Assembly: GCF_009831215.1 (NCBI RefSeq)
Contig: NZ_WUTW01000003.1
Coordinates: forward strand, 435,325 to 499,324
From: Actinomadura rayongensis
GTDB taxonomy: Bacteria > Actinomycetota > Actinomycetes > Streptosporangiales > Streptosporangiaceae
DNA: 64,000 nucleotides
Direction: 5' to 3'
This document shows, in pieces, positions 21,390 to 29,979 of this stretch. Both the position numbers and the translations under genes were made by a program. The notes beneath the pieces were generated by a model. That model was given only the letters and a program-made list of their open reading frames with translations. It did no database searches and was not told where the DNA came from. Within the stretch, counting starts at the first letter, position 1, and each line of letters starts with the position of its first letter.

Positions 21390-22613
21390 TCAGGGCGTCG
21401 TGACGGTGTAGCCGCGTCCGCGCAGGTGGGCGACCACCTGCTCGCTGTGGTCGGCGCCGCGCGTCTCCAGGTGCATCACCACCTCGGCCTCCTCCACCGG
21501 CAGCCGCGCGGCGACCCGCTCGTGCCGGACGTCCAGGACGTTCACCCCGAGGTCGGCCACCTCGCCGAGCAGCGTGACGAGCGCGCCCGGCTTGTCCTTC
21601 AGGCGGCAGCGGACGACCAGGTACCGTCCCGCCCCGGCCAGCCCGTGCCGCAGCAGCCGCGACAGCAGCAGCGGGTCGATGTTGCCGCCCGACAGCAGGA
21701 CGACGGCGGGCGTCCGGATCGCGTACCCGTGCTCCAGGACGGCCGCCACCCCGGCGGCCCCGGCGGGCTCCACGACCTGCTTGGCCCGTTCGAGGCAGAG
21801 CAGCAGCGCCTGCGACAGGGATTCCTCGGTGACCGTGACGACGGCGTCCACCAGGTCGGCGACGAGGCCGTAGGTGAGGTCGCCCGGCCGGCCGACCGCG
21901 ATGCCGTCCGCCATCGTCGGCCGCACCTCGACCCGCACCGGCCGCCCGGCCGCCAGCGACGGCGGGAACGAGGCCGCCCGCTTGGCCTGCGCGCCGACGA
22001 TCTTGACGTCCGGGCCGCCGCGCTCGGCCGTCAGCGCCTTCACGGCGGCGGCGATCCCGGCCATGAGGCCCCCGCCGCCGACCGCGCCGACGATCGTCGC
22101 GGCGCCCGGGAGCTGCTCCATGATCTCCAGCCCGATCGTGGCCTGCCCCGCGACGACGTCGGGGTGGTCGAACGGGTGGATGAACACCGCGCCGGTCTCC
22201 TCGGCGTGCCGCTCGGCGGCGACCAGGCACTCGTCCACGGTCGGGCCGGGGAAGCGGACCTCGGCGCCGTAGCCGGTCGTCGCGGCGATCTTCGGCAGCG
22301 GCGCGCCCTTCGGCATGTAGACGGTCGCGCGGGCGCCCAGCGTCGCCGCCGCGAGCGCGACGCCCTGCGCGTGGTTCCCGGCGCTCGCCGCGACGACCCC
22401 GCGCGCCCGCTCGGCGTCGGTCAGCCGCGCGATCCGCAGGTACGCGCCGCGGATCTTGAACGAGCCGGTGCGCTGAAGGTTCTCGCACTTGAGGTAGACG
22501 GGGCCGCCGAGCAGGTCCGACAGGGCCGGGGAGTGGAGCAGCGGCGTCGGGACGACCACGTCGTGCAGCAGGTCGCGGGCCGTCCGCACGTCGTCCAGTG
22601 AGACTGGTGCCAT
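21390..22613 (-). CDS. ilvA: Threonine ammonia-lyase (IlvA/TdcB type, with ACT domain)
   Basis: Deaminates L-threonine to 2-oxobutanoate, the first step to isoleucine. A 407-residue fold-type II PLP enzyme: Lys53 in GSFKIRGA binds PLP, SAGNHAQG holds the cofactor phosphate side and GGGGLMAG is the glycine loop. A C-terminal ACT domain at about residues 325-405 is of the single-ACT type, as in Corynebacterium-like and TdcB-like enzymes. The ATG at 22613 with AAGG upstream gives the usual MxxVSLDDV start, although the frame stays open far upstream. The 5' region is unusually structured and could regulate expression. Confidence 0.93.
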   Translation of the reverse strand: MAPVSLDDVRTARDLLHDVVVPTPLLHSPALSDLLGGPVYLKCENLQRTGSFKIRGAYLRIARLTDAERARGVVAASAGNHAQGVALAAATLGARATVYMPKGAPLPKIAATTGYGAEVRFPGPTVDECLVAAERHAEETGAVFIHPFDHPDVVAGQATIGLEIMEQLPGAATIVGAVGGGGLMAGIAAAVKALTAERGGPDVKIVGAQAKRAASFPPSLAAGRPVRVEVRPTMADGIAVGRPGDLTYGLVADLVDAVVTVTEESLSQALLLCLERAKQVVEPAGAAGVAAVLEHGYAIRTPAVVLLSGGNIDPLLLSRLLRHGLAGAGRYLVVRCRLKDKPGALVTLLGEVADLGVNVLDVRHERVAARLPVEEAEVVMHLETRGADHSEQVVAHLRGRGYTVTTP

Positions 22614-22680
22614 CCTTCGATCCTTCCACGCGCGGGCGCGCGAACGGCGCCGGGCGGGCGCCGGAATTCGGCGGGCTCTC

Positions 22681-22832
22681 CTGGACGGTCCGGTGCATTC
22701 CCTGTACTCACTTCCGCAGTGAGGGACCCGTCCGGGCGACGCCAATATTTGCTCACCGACAATCAATGCCAAGGGCATTGCGCGGGAGCGGCGCTGATAC
22801 CACCCTTGTTTTGTGGGAGAAAGTTTCTCCAC
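22681..22832 (-). promoter_or_regulatory. Structured leader upstream of ilvA, T-box-like elements
   Basis: Reading on the minus strand, a hairpin (GTGGAGA with TCTCCCAC) at 22832-22813 is followed by CAAGGG-TGGT-ATCAGCG. CAAGGG (22808-22803) can pair with CCCTTG (22775-22770), leaving UGGU as a bulge. That is the architecture of a T-box antiterminator, and UGGU would pair with a tRNA ACCA end. A rival hairpin, CAATGCC with GGCATTG (22780-22764), uses the same CCCTTG. A further long stem (GGACGG with CCGTCC, about 22731-22681) enclosing CTCACT/AGTGAG lies nearer the gene. No clear stem I with an isoleucine or threonine specifier was found, so the T-box call is tentative. Confidence 0.33.
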
Positions 22833-22925
22833 GGAAATAGGCATTGCCGACGAAAACGGTGCACCGCTCCCCGACAGGCGGTCGACCTCCGGCAACGTCC
22901 CAGGTGAGACCAGCAGGAAGGAAAA

Positions 22926-23048
22926 ATGACCGTTTCGTACGGACGGCTCGGGAGAGTGCTCGTCCGAAAAAACCGGCAGTGCGCGGGCGCCGTTGTTCGC
23001 CTCGCTGTGGGAACGTTCCAAACACCGCCGCCCAGGAACGGCACATGA
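22926..23048 (+). CDS. Candidate 40-residue small ORF
   Basis: An ATG with GGAAGGA five bases upstream opens a 40-codon frame ending in TGA at 23048. The peptide is basic and has one weakly hydrophobic stretch (CAGAVVRLAVG). The ribosome-binding site is among the best in the region, but the codon use is less biased than in neighbouring genes and no family is recognised. It could be a leader peptide for the downstream MFS gene or chance. It lies upstream of that gene on the same strand. Confidence 0.25.
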   Translation: MTVSYGRLGRVLVRKNRQCAGAVVRLAVGTFQTPPPRNGT

Positions 23049-23229
23049 AGTCTCCGGGAGCATCCCGGCGCGAATACCGCGCGAATCCCTCCAGCGCGCG
23101 GGTCCCCGTCCCCGGGGAAGCGGCGCCGGCCGGGCACGCGCCCGGCGGCGCCACCAGACAGCGGATCACCCGCCGGTGACCGGACGGCGACCGATGCCGC
23201 GGTCCGGCGGCGACGGATTTGGAGGTCAT
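23049..23229. other. Remainder of the ilvA-MFS intergenic region
   Basis: No gene supported. It holds GC-rich short inverted repeats (for example GGCGCCGGCC at about 23122-23150) and ends in GGAGG directly before the MFS start. The whole 616-bp gap from 22614 is richer in A and T around 22740-22970 than anywhere nearby. Long reading frames crossing it on either strand are extensions of neighbouring genes, not evidence of coding. Confidence 0.4.
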
Positions 23230-24324
23230 GTGCTCGAAACCAGAGAGAAGGGGCTCGGCGGCGCGGCGGCGCGGTCGGTCACCACCGCCTACTTCGTGTG
23301 CTTCGCGATGGTCGGCGCGACATCGGCGATGCTCGGGCCGTCGCTGCCCGTGCTGTCGGACGCGTCCGGCCTGTCCGCCTCGTCCCTGTCGGTGCTGTTC
23401 ACGGCCGACTCCGTCGGGGCCGTCTGCGGCTCGCTGTTCGCGGGCCGCGTGTTCGACCGCCTCGACCCGCACGTCCAGCTGGCGCTCGGCCTCGGCGGCC
23501 TCGCGGCGGCCGTGGCGGCGATCCCGCTGGCCGACTCCCTGCTCCTGCTCGTCCTCGGCTGGTGGGCGCTCGGCGCGTCCAAGATCTTCGTCCTCGTCAC
23601 GGCCAACACGCTGCTCATGCGGCAGCGCGGCGAGGGCGCGGGACCGTACGTCAACGCGGCGCAGTTCTTCGCCGGGCTCGGCTCGCTGCTGATGCCCGCC
23701 CTCATCGCGCAGGCCCTCGGCGCCACCGGCGGGCTCCACCTCGCCTACTGGGCGATGACCGGGCTGGCCGTGCTGCTGGTCGCCCGGCTGCGCGCGCTCC
23801 CCGTCCCGGCCCCCACCGCCCCCGAACCCGAGGAACCCGACCTGCGGGCGCGGCACCGGCGCATCGTCCTGACGGTCGCGGTCCTGTTCTTCTTCTACGA
23901 GGGCGCGGAGATCGGCTTCTCCGGCTGGCTGCCGTCCTTCACCCTCGACCAGGGCATCACGGACTCGTCCGGGACGGCGGCGTACTACACGTCGGTGTTC
24001 TGGATCGCGATGACGCTCGGCCGGCTGCTCTGCCTGCCGATCGCCCGCCGGACCCCCGCCGAGCGCATCCTGCTCACCAGCCTCGCGGCGTGCTGCACGA
24101 CGCTCGCCGCGCTGCTGCTGTTCGGGTCGACGTCGCTGTTCGTCGTGTTCTGGACGTTCGCGTTCGGCCTGTCGATGGCGTCGATCTTCCCGGCGGCGTT
24201 CACGATGCTCAACCAGCGCGGCGCGATGAACGGACGGGTCAACGCCCTCTGCATGTTCGCGGCCAGCGGCGGCGCGATGTTCTTCCCACTGGTCATCGGC
24301 CAGTTCGTCACGCTGCGCCGCTGA
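23230..24324 (+). CDS. MFS transporter
   Basis: A 364-residue membrane carrier with about 11-12 predicted helices. The GRVFDRLDPHVQ loop after helix 2 is the GxxxDRxG-like motif A of the major facilitator superfamily. A charged central loop (EPEEPDLRARHRR) divides the two halves, and the second half opens with FFFYEGAEIGFSGWLPSF, reminiscent of the FucP/sugar-porter-like families with their conserved YEGAE. GTG at 23230 with GGAGG four bases before it. The substrate is unknown, with sugars a weak guess from the adjacent ROK kinase gene. Convergent with that gene. Confidence 0.86.
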   Translation: MLETREKGLGGAAARSVTTAYFVCFAMVGATSAMLGPSLPVLSDASGLSASSLSVLFTADSVGAVCGSLFAGRVFDRLDPHVQLALGLGGLAAAVAAIPLADSLLLLVLGWWALGASKIFVLVTANTLLMRQRGEGAGPYVNAAQFFAGLGSLLMPALIAQALGATGGLHLAYWAMTGLAVLLVARLRALPVPAPTAPEPEEPDLRARHRRIVLTVAVLFFFYEGAEIGFSGWLPSFTLDQGITDSSGTAAYYTSVFWIAMTLGRLLCLPIARRTPAERILLTSLAACCTTLAALLLFGSTSLFVVFWTFAFGLSMASIFPAAFTMLNQRGAMNGRVNALCMFAASGGAMFFPLVIGQFVTLRR

Positions 24325-24339
24325 CCGCGCGGCCGGGCT

Positions 24340-25272
24340 TCAGGGCGCGGGCCAGTAGCGGTCGCCGGCCAGGATGAGCGCGGCGGCGCCGACCAGGCCC
24401 GCGCCCTGGCCGAGGGCGGCGGGGACGACCTCGACGCGCGCCGCGAACGGCATCCGGGCGTGGGCGCGCAGCGCGGCGGCGAGCGGGCCGAACAGCGGGG
24501 CGCCCGCCTGGGACAGCCCGCCGCCGATCGCGACGACGTCCAGGTCGCACAGGTGCGTCGCGGACGCGATCGCGACGCCGAGCGCGCCGCCCGCCCGGCG
24601 CAGCGCGCGGACGGCGGACGGGACGCCGCGCCGGGCGTCGGCGGCGAGGTCGACGCCGGTCATCTCCTCGCCGGTCCGCCAGCCGTGCGCCTGCGCCCAC
24701 GCGACCAGGCCCGGCCCGCGCGCGACGGCCTCCAGGCAGCCCCGGCCGCCGCACGCGCACGGCGGCCCCTCCGGCTCCACCACGATGTGCCCGACATGTC
24801 CGGCGTTGCCGCTCGCGCCGGTGATGAGACGGTCGTCCAGGATGAGGCCGCCGCCGACGCCCGTCGAGACGACCATCCCGAGCACGTTCCGGTGCCCCTT
24901 CCCCGCGCCGCGCCAGTGCTCGGCCACCGCCACGCACACCGCGTCGTTGTGGACGCGCACCGGCACGCCCGGATACCGGTCGGCGAGCCGCGCGCGCAGC
25001 GGGAACCGCCGCCACGACGGGATGTTCAGCGGCGACACGTCCCCGTCCGGCCAGATCATCGGCCCGCCGCAGCCCACCCCGACGCCCACCGGCACGACCC
25101 GCCCGGTCACCTCGTCCAGCAGCTCGACCAACGCCCGCCACAGATCGTCCGCGCCGACGTACGGCCCGGACGGCGTCGCCATCCGCCGGTACCCGGTGAG
25201 CCGCCCGGCCTCGTCCACCAGCGCGGCGGCGAGCTTCGTCCCCCCGACGTCCACCGCCAGCACATAACTCAT
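24340..25272 (-). CDS. ROK family sugar kinase
   Basis: A 310-residue ROK protein, likely a cytoplasmic glucokinase or N-acyl-hexosamine kinase. It shows the ATP-binding DVGGTKLA at the N-terminus, the HNDAVC active-site aspartate, GTGVGGG-like STGVGGGL, the GHVGHIVV histidine and the zinc motif CACGGRGCLE. No DNA-binding domain is present, so it is an enzyme rather than a repressor. Its ATG overlaps the FIST gene stop (ATGA), so the pair is translationally coupled. Convergent with the MFS gene 15 bp away. Confidence 0.9.
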   Translation of the reverse strand: MSYVLAVDVGGTKLAAALVDEAGRLTGYRRMATPSGPYVGADDLWRALVELLDEVTGRVVPVGVGVGCGGPMIWPDGDVSPLNIPSWRRFPLRARLADRYPGVPVRVHNDAVCVAVAEHWRGAGKGHRNVLGMVVSTGVGGGLILDDRLITGASGNAGHVGHIVVEPEGPPCACGGRGCLEAVARGPGLVAWAQAHGWRTGEEMTGVDLAADARRGVPSAVRALRRAGGALGVAIASATHLCDLDVVAIGGGLSQAGAPLFGPLAAALRAHARMPFAARVEVVPAALGQGAGLVGAAALILAGDRYWPAP

Positions 25273-26426
25273 GGAGCGTCGGGGGCGGGGCCGAAGGCGA
25301 GGATGGACGCGGTGTAGCCGTGGACGTGGTTGCGTCCGCCGACCGGGCCGATCTCGCCCGCCGCGAAGAAGCCGCCGACGCCCGCGCCCGCGAACGCGCG
25401 GCCGAGCAGCCGGGCGTCGTGGCCGGAGTCGGCGAACGTCGCGCGGCCCCGGCCGTTGCAGGAGAACAGGAGGGCGCCTTCCACCGCCAGGTCGAAGCGG
25501 TCGAGCAGCGCGGTGAGGTCGTCGTCGGCGGCGGACGCGTCGCGGACCTGGAAGCGGACCGTGCGGCCGACGTCCACGACGTCGCCGATCGCGAGCGCGC
25601 CCGCCTCGGCGTCCGCGCCGACCACGCCCCGGACGAGGAAGTCGCCGCGCTCGTGCTCGTCGGCGTACTCGTCCATCGCGACGCCGATCAGCAGCCCCTG
25701 CCCGGCCAGCTCCCGGTCCTCCTCGGGCAGCTCGGCGACGATCTCCTCCAGCTTCTCCAGCGCCGGACGGCCCGCCAGCTCGTACAGCACATTCTCGTCC
25801 GCGCGCGTCACCACCATGTCGGGGCCGATCGGACGGGCGCCCTGGCTGACCACCGTCGCCGCCGTCACCGGCCCGCCGAGCACCACCCCGACCGCGCCGC
25901 CGTCGTGGACCTCGCCGTTCACGAACAGCCGGATCGCGCCGCGCTCTCCGTCGGCGAGGCCGCCGACCAGCGGCAGGCCCGGCAGCGCCTCGGCGGACCG
26001 CTCCACGAACGCGTCCACCGGGAAGCCGTAGGGGTCGGCGAGCAGGACGCCCACGACGTCGTCGGCCCGCGTCTCGGGCATCCCGGCGACGACCAGCCGG
26101 TCCCCCGCGCGCAGCGTCTCCAGCCGGAACGGCTCCAGCCGCGCGCCGGGCAGCACCGCCGCCCACGCGCTGACCGCGCCCGCGCCCTCCACGCCGCGCC
26201 CGCCGCCGATGACGCCCGCCGAGCTGCACCCGAGCACGACGCGGGCGCCCGCGAGCGCGCCCGCCCGCCGCGCCGCCGCGCCCGCCTGCTCGGGGTCGTC
26301 GCCGGAGACGAACACGAACAGCAGGTCGGGCGCCGCGTCCAGGCCGTCCAGCGCCCGCCGCACCGCGACCTCGGCGGCGGACACCAGGTCCGGCCCGACC
26401 GCCAAGCCATCACCGAACCGCGCCAT
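25269..26426 (-). CDS. FIST N- and C-domain sensory protein
   Basis: A 385-residue protein composed of a FIST N domain (about residues 25-210, with VLGCSSAGVIGGG and PLVGGLADG) followed by a FIST C domain (about 215-370, ending in GPVGGRNHVHGYTASI). FIST domains are thought to bind small molecules such as amino acids and usually occur in signalling proteins. Here the protein stands alone without a kinase, receiver or GGDEF partner. The ATG at 26426 with GAGAGG is used; an ORF start at 26564 is rejected. It is coupled to the ROK kinase by a 4-bp overlap, which is an uncommon partnership. Confidence 0.85.
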   Translation of the reverse strand: MARFGDGLAVGPDLVSAAEVAVRRALDGLDAAPDLLFVFVSGDDPEQAGAAARRAGALAGARVVLGCSSAGVIGGGRGVEGAGAVSAWAAVLPGARLEPFRLETLRAGDRLVVAGMPETRADDVVGVLLADPYGFPVDAFVERSAEALPGLPLVGGLADGERGAIRLFVNGEVHDGGAVGVVLGGPVTAATVVSQGARPIGPDMVVTRADENVLYELAGRPALEKLEEIVAELPEEDRELAGQGLLIGVAMDEYADEHERGDFLVRGVVGADAEAGALAIGDVVDVGRTVRFQVRDASAADDDLTALLDRFDLAVEGALLFSCNGRGRATFADSGHDARLLGRAFAGAGVGGFFAAGEIGPVGGRNHVHGYTASILAFGPAPDAP

Positions 26427-26548
26427 CGGCACCTCTCCCGGTTGCGTCCACGCTCCTAGTCTCCCCGTCGCGGCACCCCTCCCCAAACACCTCGTGGCCC
26501 GACGGTAAGGGGGTGCGAACCCGTAGACCGCGACGTAGTGTCGATCGC

Positions 26549-27967
26549 GTGCGTCCAACCACACCTCCTGAGACCACGCTCGGCGACCTCCGCGCCGGCG
26601 GCCACGTCCAGCGGACGGTGAAGGCGGAGATCCGCCACAACCTCCTCGCCCGGATGCGGTCCGGCGAGCCGCGCTTCCCCGGCATCGTCGGCTTCGACGA
26701 CACCGTGCTCCCCCACCTGGAACGCGCCCTGCTCGCCGGGCACGACCTGGTGCTGCTCGGCGAGCGCGGGCAGGGCAAGACGCGGCTGATCCGCACCCTC
26801 GTCGGGCTGCTGGACGAGTGGACGCCCGTCGTCGCCGGCTGCGAGATCAACGACCATCCCTACGCGCCCGTCTGCGTGCGGTGCCTGCGGCTCGCGGACG
26901 AGCGGGGCGACGACCTGCCCGTCGCGTGGCGGCACCGCGACGACCGGTTCGGTGAAAAGCTCGCCACGCCCGACACCGCCGTCGGCGACCTCATCGGCGA
27001 CGTCGACCCGATCAAGGTGGCCGAGGGCCGGACGCTGGGCGATCCCGAGACCGTCCACTACGGGCTCGTCCCGCGCACCAACCGGGGCATCTTCGCGATC
27101 AACGAGCTGCCCGACCTCGCCGAGCGCATCCAGGTCGCGCTGCTCAACGTGCTGGAGGAGCGGGACGTCCAGATCCGCGGCTACGCGCTGCGGCTCCCCC
27201 TGGACGTGCTGCTCGTCGCGAGCGCCAACCCCGAGGACTACACCAACCGGGGCCGGATCATCACCCCGCTGAAGGACCGCTTCGGCGCCGAGATCCGCAC
27301 GCACTACCCGCTCGCGCTGGACACCGAGCTGGACCTGATCCGCCAGGAGGCCGAGTTCGCCGACCTCGGCGGCGTGCCCGCCGAGGTGCCCGGCCACCTG
27401 ATCGAGGTGGTCGGACGGTTCACGCGGCTCGTCCGGGAGTCGTCCGCCGTGGACGCGCGGTCCGGCGTGTCGGCGCGGTTTGCGCTCGCCGGGGCCGAGA
27501 CCGTCGCGGCCGGTGCGGTGCGCCGCGCCGCGCTCGCCGGGGAGGAGCGCGCGGTCGCCCGCGTCTGCGACCTGCCCGCGATCGTCCCCTCGCTGCTCGG
27601 CAAGGTGGAGTTCGAGGTCAGCGAGGAGGGCCGCGAGCAGGAGGTGCTGGAGCACCTGCTGCGCCGCGCGGTCGCCGAGACGTTCCGCCGCACGCTCGGC
27701 GCCGCCGACCTGGACGGGCTGCGCGCCCGGTTCGAGGCCGGCGCGAGCGTCGAGTCCGGCGAGCTGGTCGGCGCGGGCGAGCTGCTGCGCCGCGTCGGGC
27801 CGGTGCCCGGGCTGGCGCGGATGATGGAGCGCCTCGGGCTCAGCGGCGACTCGCCCGGCCAGGCCGCCGCGGCGATCGAGTTCGCGCTGGAGGGGATGTT
27901 CCTGACCCGCCAGCTCTCCAAGGACGTCGGCGACAGCCCGGACGGAACGGCCACCTACCGGACGTGA
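26549..27967 (+). CDS. MoxR/magnesium-chelatase-like AAA+ ATPase
   Basis: A 472-residue ATPase with Walker A GERGQGKT (Lys77), Walker B in GIFAINELPD and a sensor-1 asparagine in VASANPEDYT. The domain is of the ChlI/MoxR type and likely works as a hexameric chaperone that inserts or remodels cofactor sites. The following gene encodes its VWA-domain partner, 16 bp away on the same strand. This is the same pair as Rv0958-Rv0959 in M. tuberculosis as I recall. GTG at 26549 is used. The target of the pair is unknown; a true magnesium chelatase would need a ChlH subunit, not seen here. Confidence 0.87.
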   Translation: MRPTTPPETTLGDLRAGGHVQRTVKAEIRHNLLARMRSGEPRFPGIVGFDDTVLPHLERALLAGHDLVLLGERGQGKTRLIRTLVGLLDEWTPVVAGCEINDHPYAPVCVRCLRLADERGDDLPVAWRHRDDRFGEKLATPDTAVGDLIGDVDPIKVAEGRTLGDPETVHYGLVPRTNRGIFAINELPDLAERIQVALLNVLEERDVQIRGYALRLPLDVLLVASANPEDYTNRGRIITPLKDRFGAEIRTHYPLALDTELDLIRQEAEFADLGGVPAEVPGHLIEVVGRFTRLVRESSAVDARSGVSARFALAGAETVAAGAVRRAALAGEERAVARVCDLPAIVPSLLGKVEFEVSEEGREQEVLEHLLRRAVAETFRRTLGAADLDGLRARFEAGASVESGELVGAGELLRRVGPVPGLARMMERLGLSGDSPGQAAAAIEFALEGMFLTRQLSKDVGDSPDGTATYRT

Positions 27968-27983
27968 GCACGGGAAGGCGCAG

Positions 27984-29948
27984 ATGAGCCGTTACCGCTA
28001 CGGGGCTTACCACGACGGACCGGATCCGCTGGCCCCTCCCTACGACGTCCGGTCGGCGCTCGACGCGGTCGGCGACTCGGTGCTGGACGGCACCCGCGCC
28101 GACGAGGCCCTGCGGGACATGCTGCGCCGGGGGCTGCCCGGCGTCCGGGACCGGCGCGGCCTGGACGACCTGCTGCGCGAGGTCCGCGAGCGGCGCCGCG
28201 CGATCCGCGACCGGGGGCGCCTGGACGGCACGCTGGAGCGCGTCCGGGCACTGCTGGACACGGCGGTCGGGCAGGAGCGCGCCGAGCTGTTCCCCGATCC
28301 GGGCGACGAGGCGCGGCTGCGCGAGGCCGAGCTGGACGCGCTGCCCGACGACACCGCGCAGGCCGTCCGCCGCCTGTCGGACTACCAGTGGCGGTCCGAC
28401 GCCGCGCGGCAGACGTTCGAGCAGCTGAAGGACCTGCTGCGCCGCGACGTCCTGGACGCGCAGTTCCAGGGCATGCGGCAGGCCATGCAGAACCCCGACC
28501 CGGCCGCGATGGAACGGGTCAAGGACATGATGGCCGCGCTCAACCAGATGCTGGACGCCGAGGCGCGCGGCGAGCACACCCCCGAAGACTTCGACCGCTT
28601 CATGCAGGAGTACGGCGACTTCTTCCCCGAGCAGCCGCGCAACCTCGACGAGCTGGTCGACATCCTCGCCCGCCGCGCCGCCGCGATGGACCGGCTCATG
28701 GCGTCGCTGTCGCCCGAGCAGCGCGCCGAGCTGGCCGACCTGATGGACCAGGTCATGCAGGACGCGGGCCTGGCGCTGGAGATGGAACGGCTCACCGGCG
28801 CGCTACGAGCCCGGCGGCCCGACCTCGGCTGGGGCGTCCCGGAGCACATGACCGGCGACACGGCGCTCGGCGTCGGGGACGCCACGTCCGCGCTCGCCGA
28901 GCTGGCCGACCTCGCCGAGCTGGAGGCCGCGCTCGCGCAGGACTATCCGGGCGCGCGGCTGGACGACATCGACGAGGACGCCGTCCGGCGGGCGCTCGGC
29001 CGCCGCGCCGTGGACGACCTCGCCGCGCTGCGCCGGATCGAGGCCGAGCTGGAGCGGCAGGGCTACCTGCGGCGGCGGCGCGGGAAGCTGGAGCTGACGC
29101 CGAAGGCCGTCCGGCGGCTCGGCGAGACCGCGCTGCGCCGCGTGTTCTCCCAGCTCGACGGCGACCGGCAGGGCGACCACGACCAGCAGGACGCGGGCAA
29201 GGCCGGGGAACTGACCGGCGCCACGCGGCCGTGGCGGTTCGGGGACGAGCAGCCGCTCGACGTCGTCGCGACCGTCCGCAACGCGATCCGCCGCACCGCC
29301 GGGGAGCGGCCCGTCCGGCTCGCCGTGGACGACTTCGAGGTGCAGGAGACCGAGCGGCGCACGGGCGCGGCGGTGTGCCTGCTGGTGGACCTGTCGTACT
29401 CGATGGTGCTGCGCGGGACGTGGGGCGCGGCCAAGCAGACGGCGCTCGCGCTGCACTCGCTGGTGACGAGCAAGTACCCGCAGGACGCGATCCAGATCGT
29501 CGGGTTCTCCAACTACGCGCGCACGCTGCACCCCACCGAGATGGCCGGGCTCGACTGGGACATGGTCCAGGGCACGAACCTGCACCACGCGCTGATGATC
29601 GCCGGACGGCATCTGGACCGGCATCCGGACTTCGAGCCGATCGTCCTGATCGTCACCGACGGCGAGCCGACCGCGCACCTGCGGCCGGACGGACGGTCCC
29701 GGTTCGACTACCCGCCGTCGCCCGACACGCTCGTCCTGACGATGTCCGAGGTCGACAAGATGACGCGGCGCGGGGCGGGGATGAACTTCTTCATGCTCGC
29801 CGACGACCGCCGCCTCGTGTCGTTCGTGGAGGAGGTCGCGCGCCGCAACGGCGGCCGGGTGTTCGCGCCGGACGCCGAGCGGCTCGGCGAGTACGTCGTG
29901 AGCGACTACCTCCGGGTGCGCCGGTCGCGGCGCCGCGCCGCCGGGTGA
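27984..29948 (+). CDS. VWA domain-containing partner of the MoxR-like ATPase
   Basis: A 654-residue protein. The long N-terminal helical part (about residues 60-420) is rich in acidic and basic coiled segments. The C-terminal VWA domain has its metal-ion site starting at Asp469 (DLSYSM, DxSxS), with later TDGEPT supplying another ligand. MoxR-VWA pairs use the metal site to recruit a client protein. The gene begins 16 bp after the ATPase, so cotranscription is near certain. ATG with GGCGCAG is modest, but the MSRYRYGAYHDGPDPL opening is typical of this family. Confidence 0.88.
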   Translation: MSRYRYGAYHDGPDPLAPPYDVRSALDAVGDSVLDGTRADEALRDMLRRGLPGVRDRRGLDDLLREVRERRRAIRDRGRLDGTLERVRALLDTAVGQERAELFPDPGDEARLREAELDALPDDTAQAVRRLSDYQWRSDAARQTFEQLKDLLRRDVLDAQFQGMRQAMQNPDPAAMERVKDMMAALNQMLDAEARGEHTPEDFDRFMQEYGDFFPEQPRNLDELVDILARRAAAMDRLMASLSPEQRAELADLMDQVMQDAGLALEMERLTGALRARRPDLGWGVPEHMTGDTALGVGDATSALAELADLAELEAALAQDYPGARLDDIDEDAVRRALGRRAVDDLAALRRIEAELERQGYLRRRRGKLELTPKAVRRLGETALRRVFSQLDGDRQGDHDQQDAGKAGELTGATRPWRFGDEQPLDVVATVRNAIRRTAGERPVRLAVDDFEVQETERRTGAAVCLLVDLSYSMVLRGTWGAAKQTALALHSLVTSKYPQDAIQIVGFSNYARTLHPTEMAGLDWDMVQGTNLHHALMIAGRHLDRHPDFEPIVLIVTDGEPTAHLRPDGRSRFDYPPSPDTLVLTMSEVDKMTRRGAGMNFFMLADDRRLVSFVEEVARRNGGRVFAPDAERLGEYVVSDYLRVRRSRRRAAG

Positions 29949-29979
29949 CACCGGGCCGGGACAGGTTAGGTTGGTCGTC

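Noticed and set aside
22753-23856. Minus-strand 367-residue frame crossing the ilvA-MFS gap
   Set aside because: Complement of the MFS gene plus non-coding sequence, no recognised domain.
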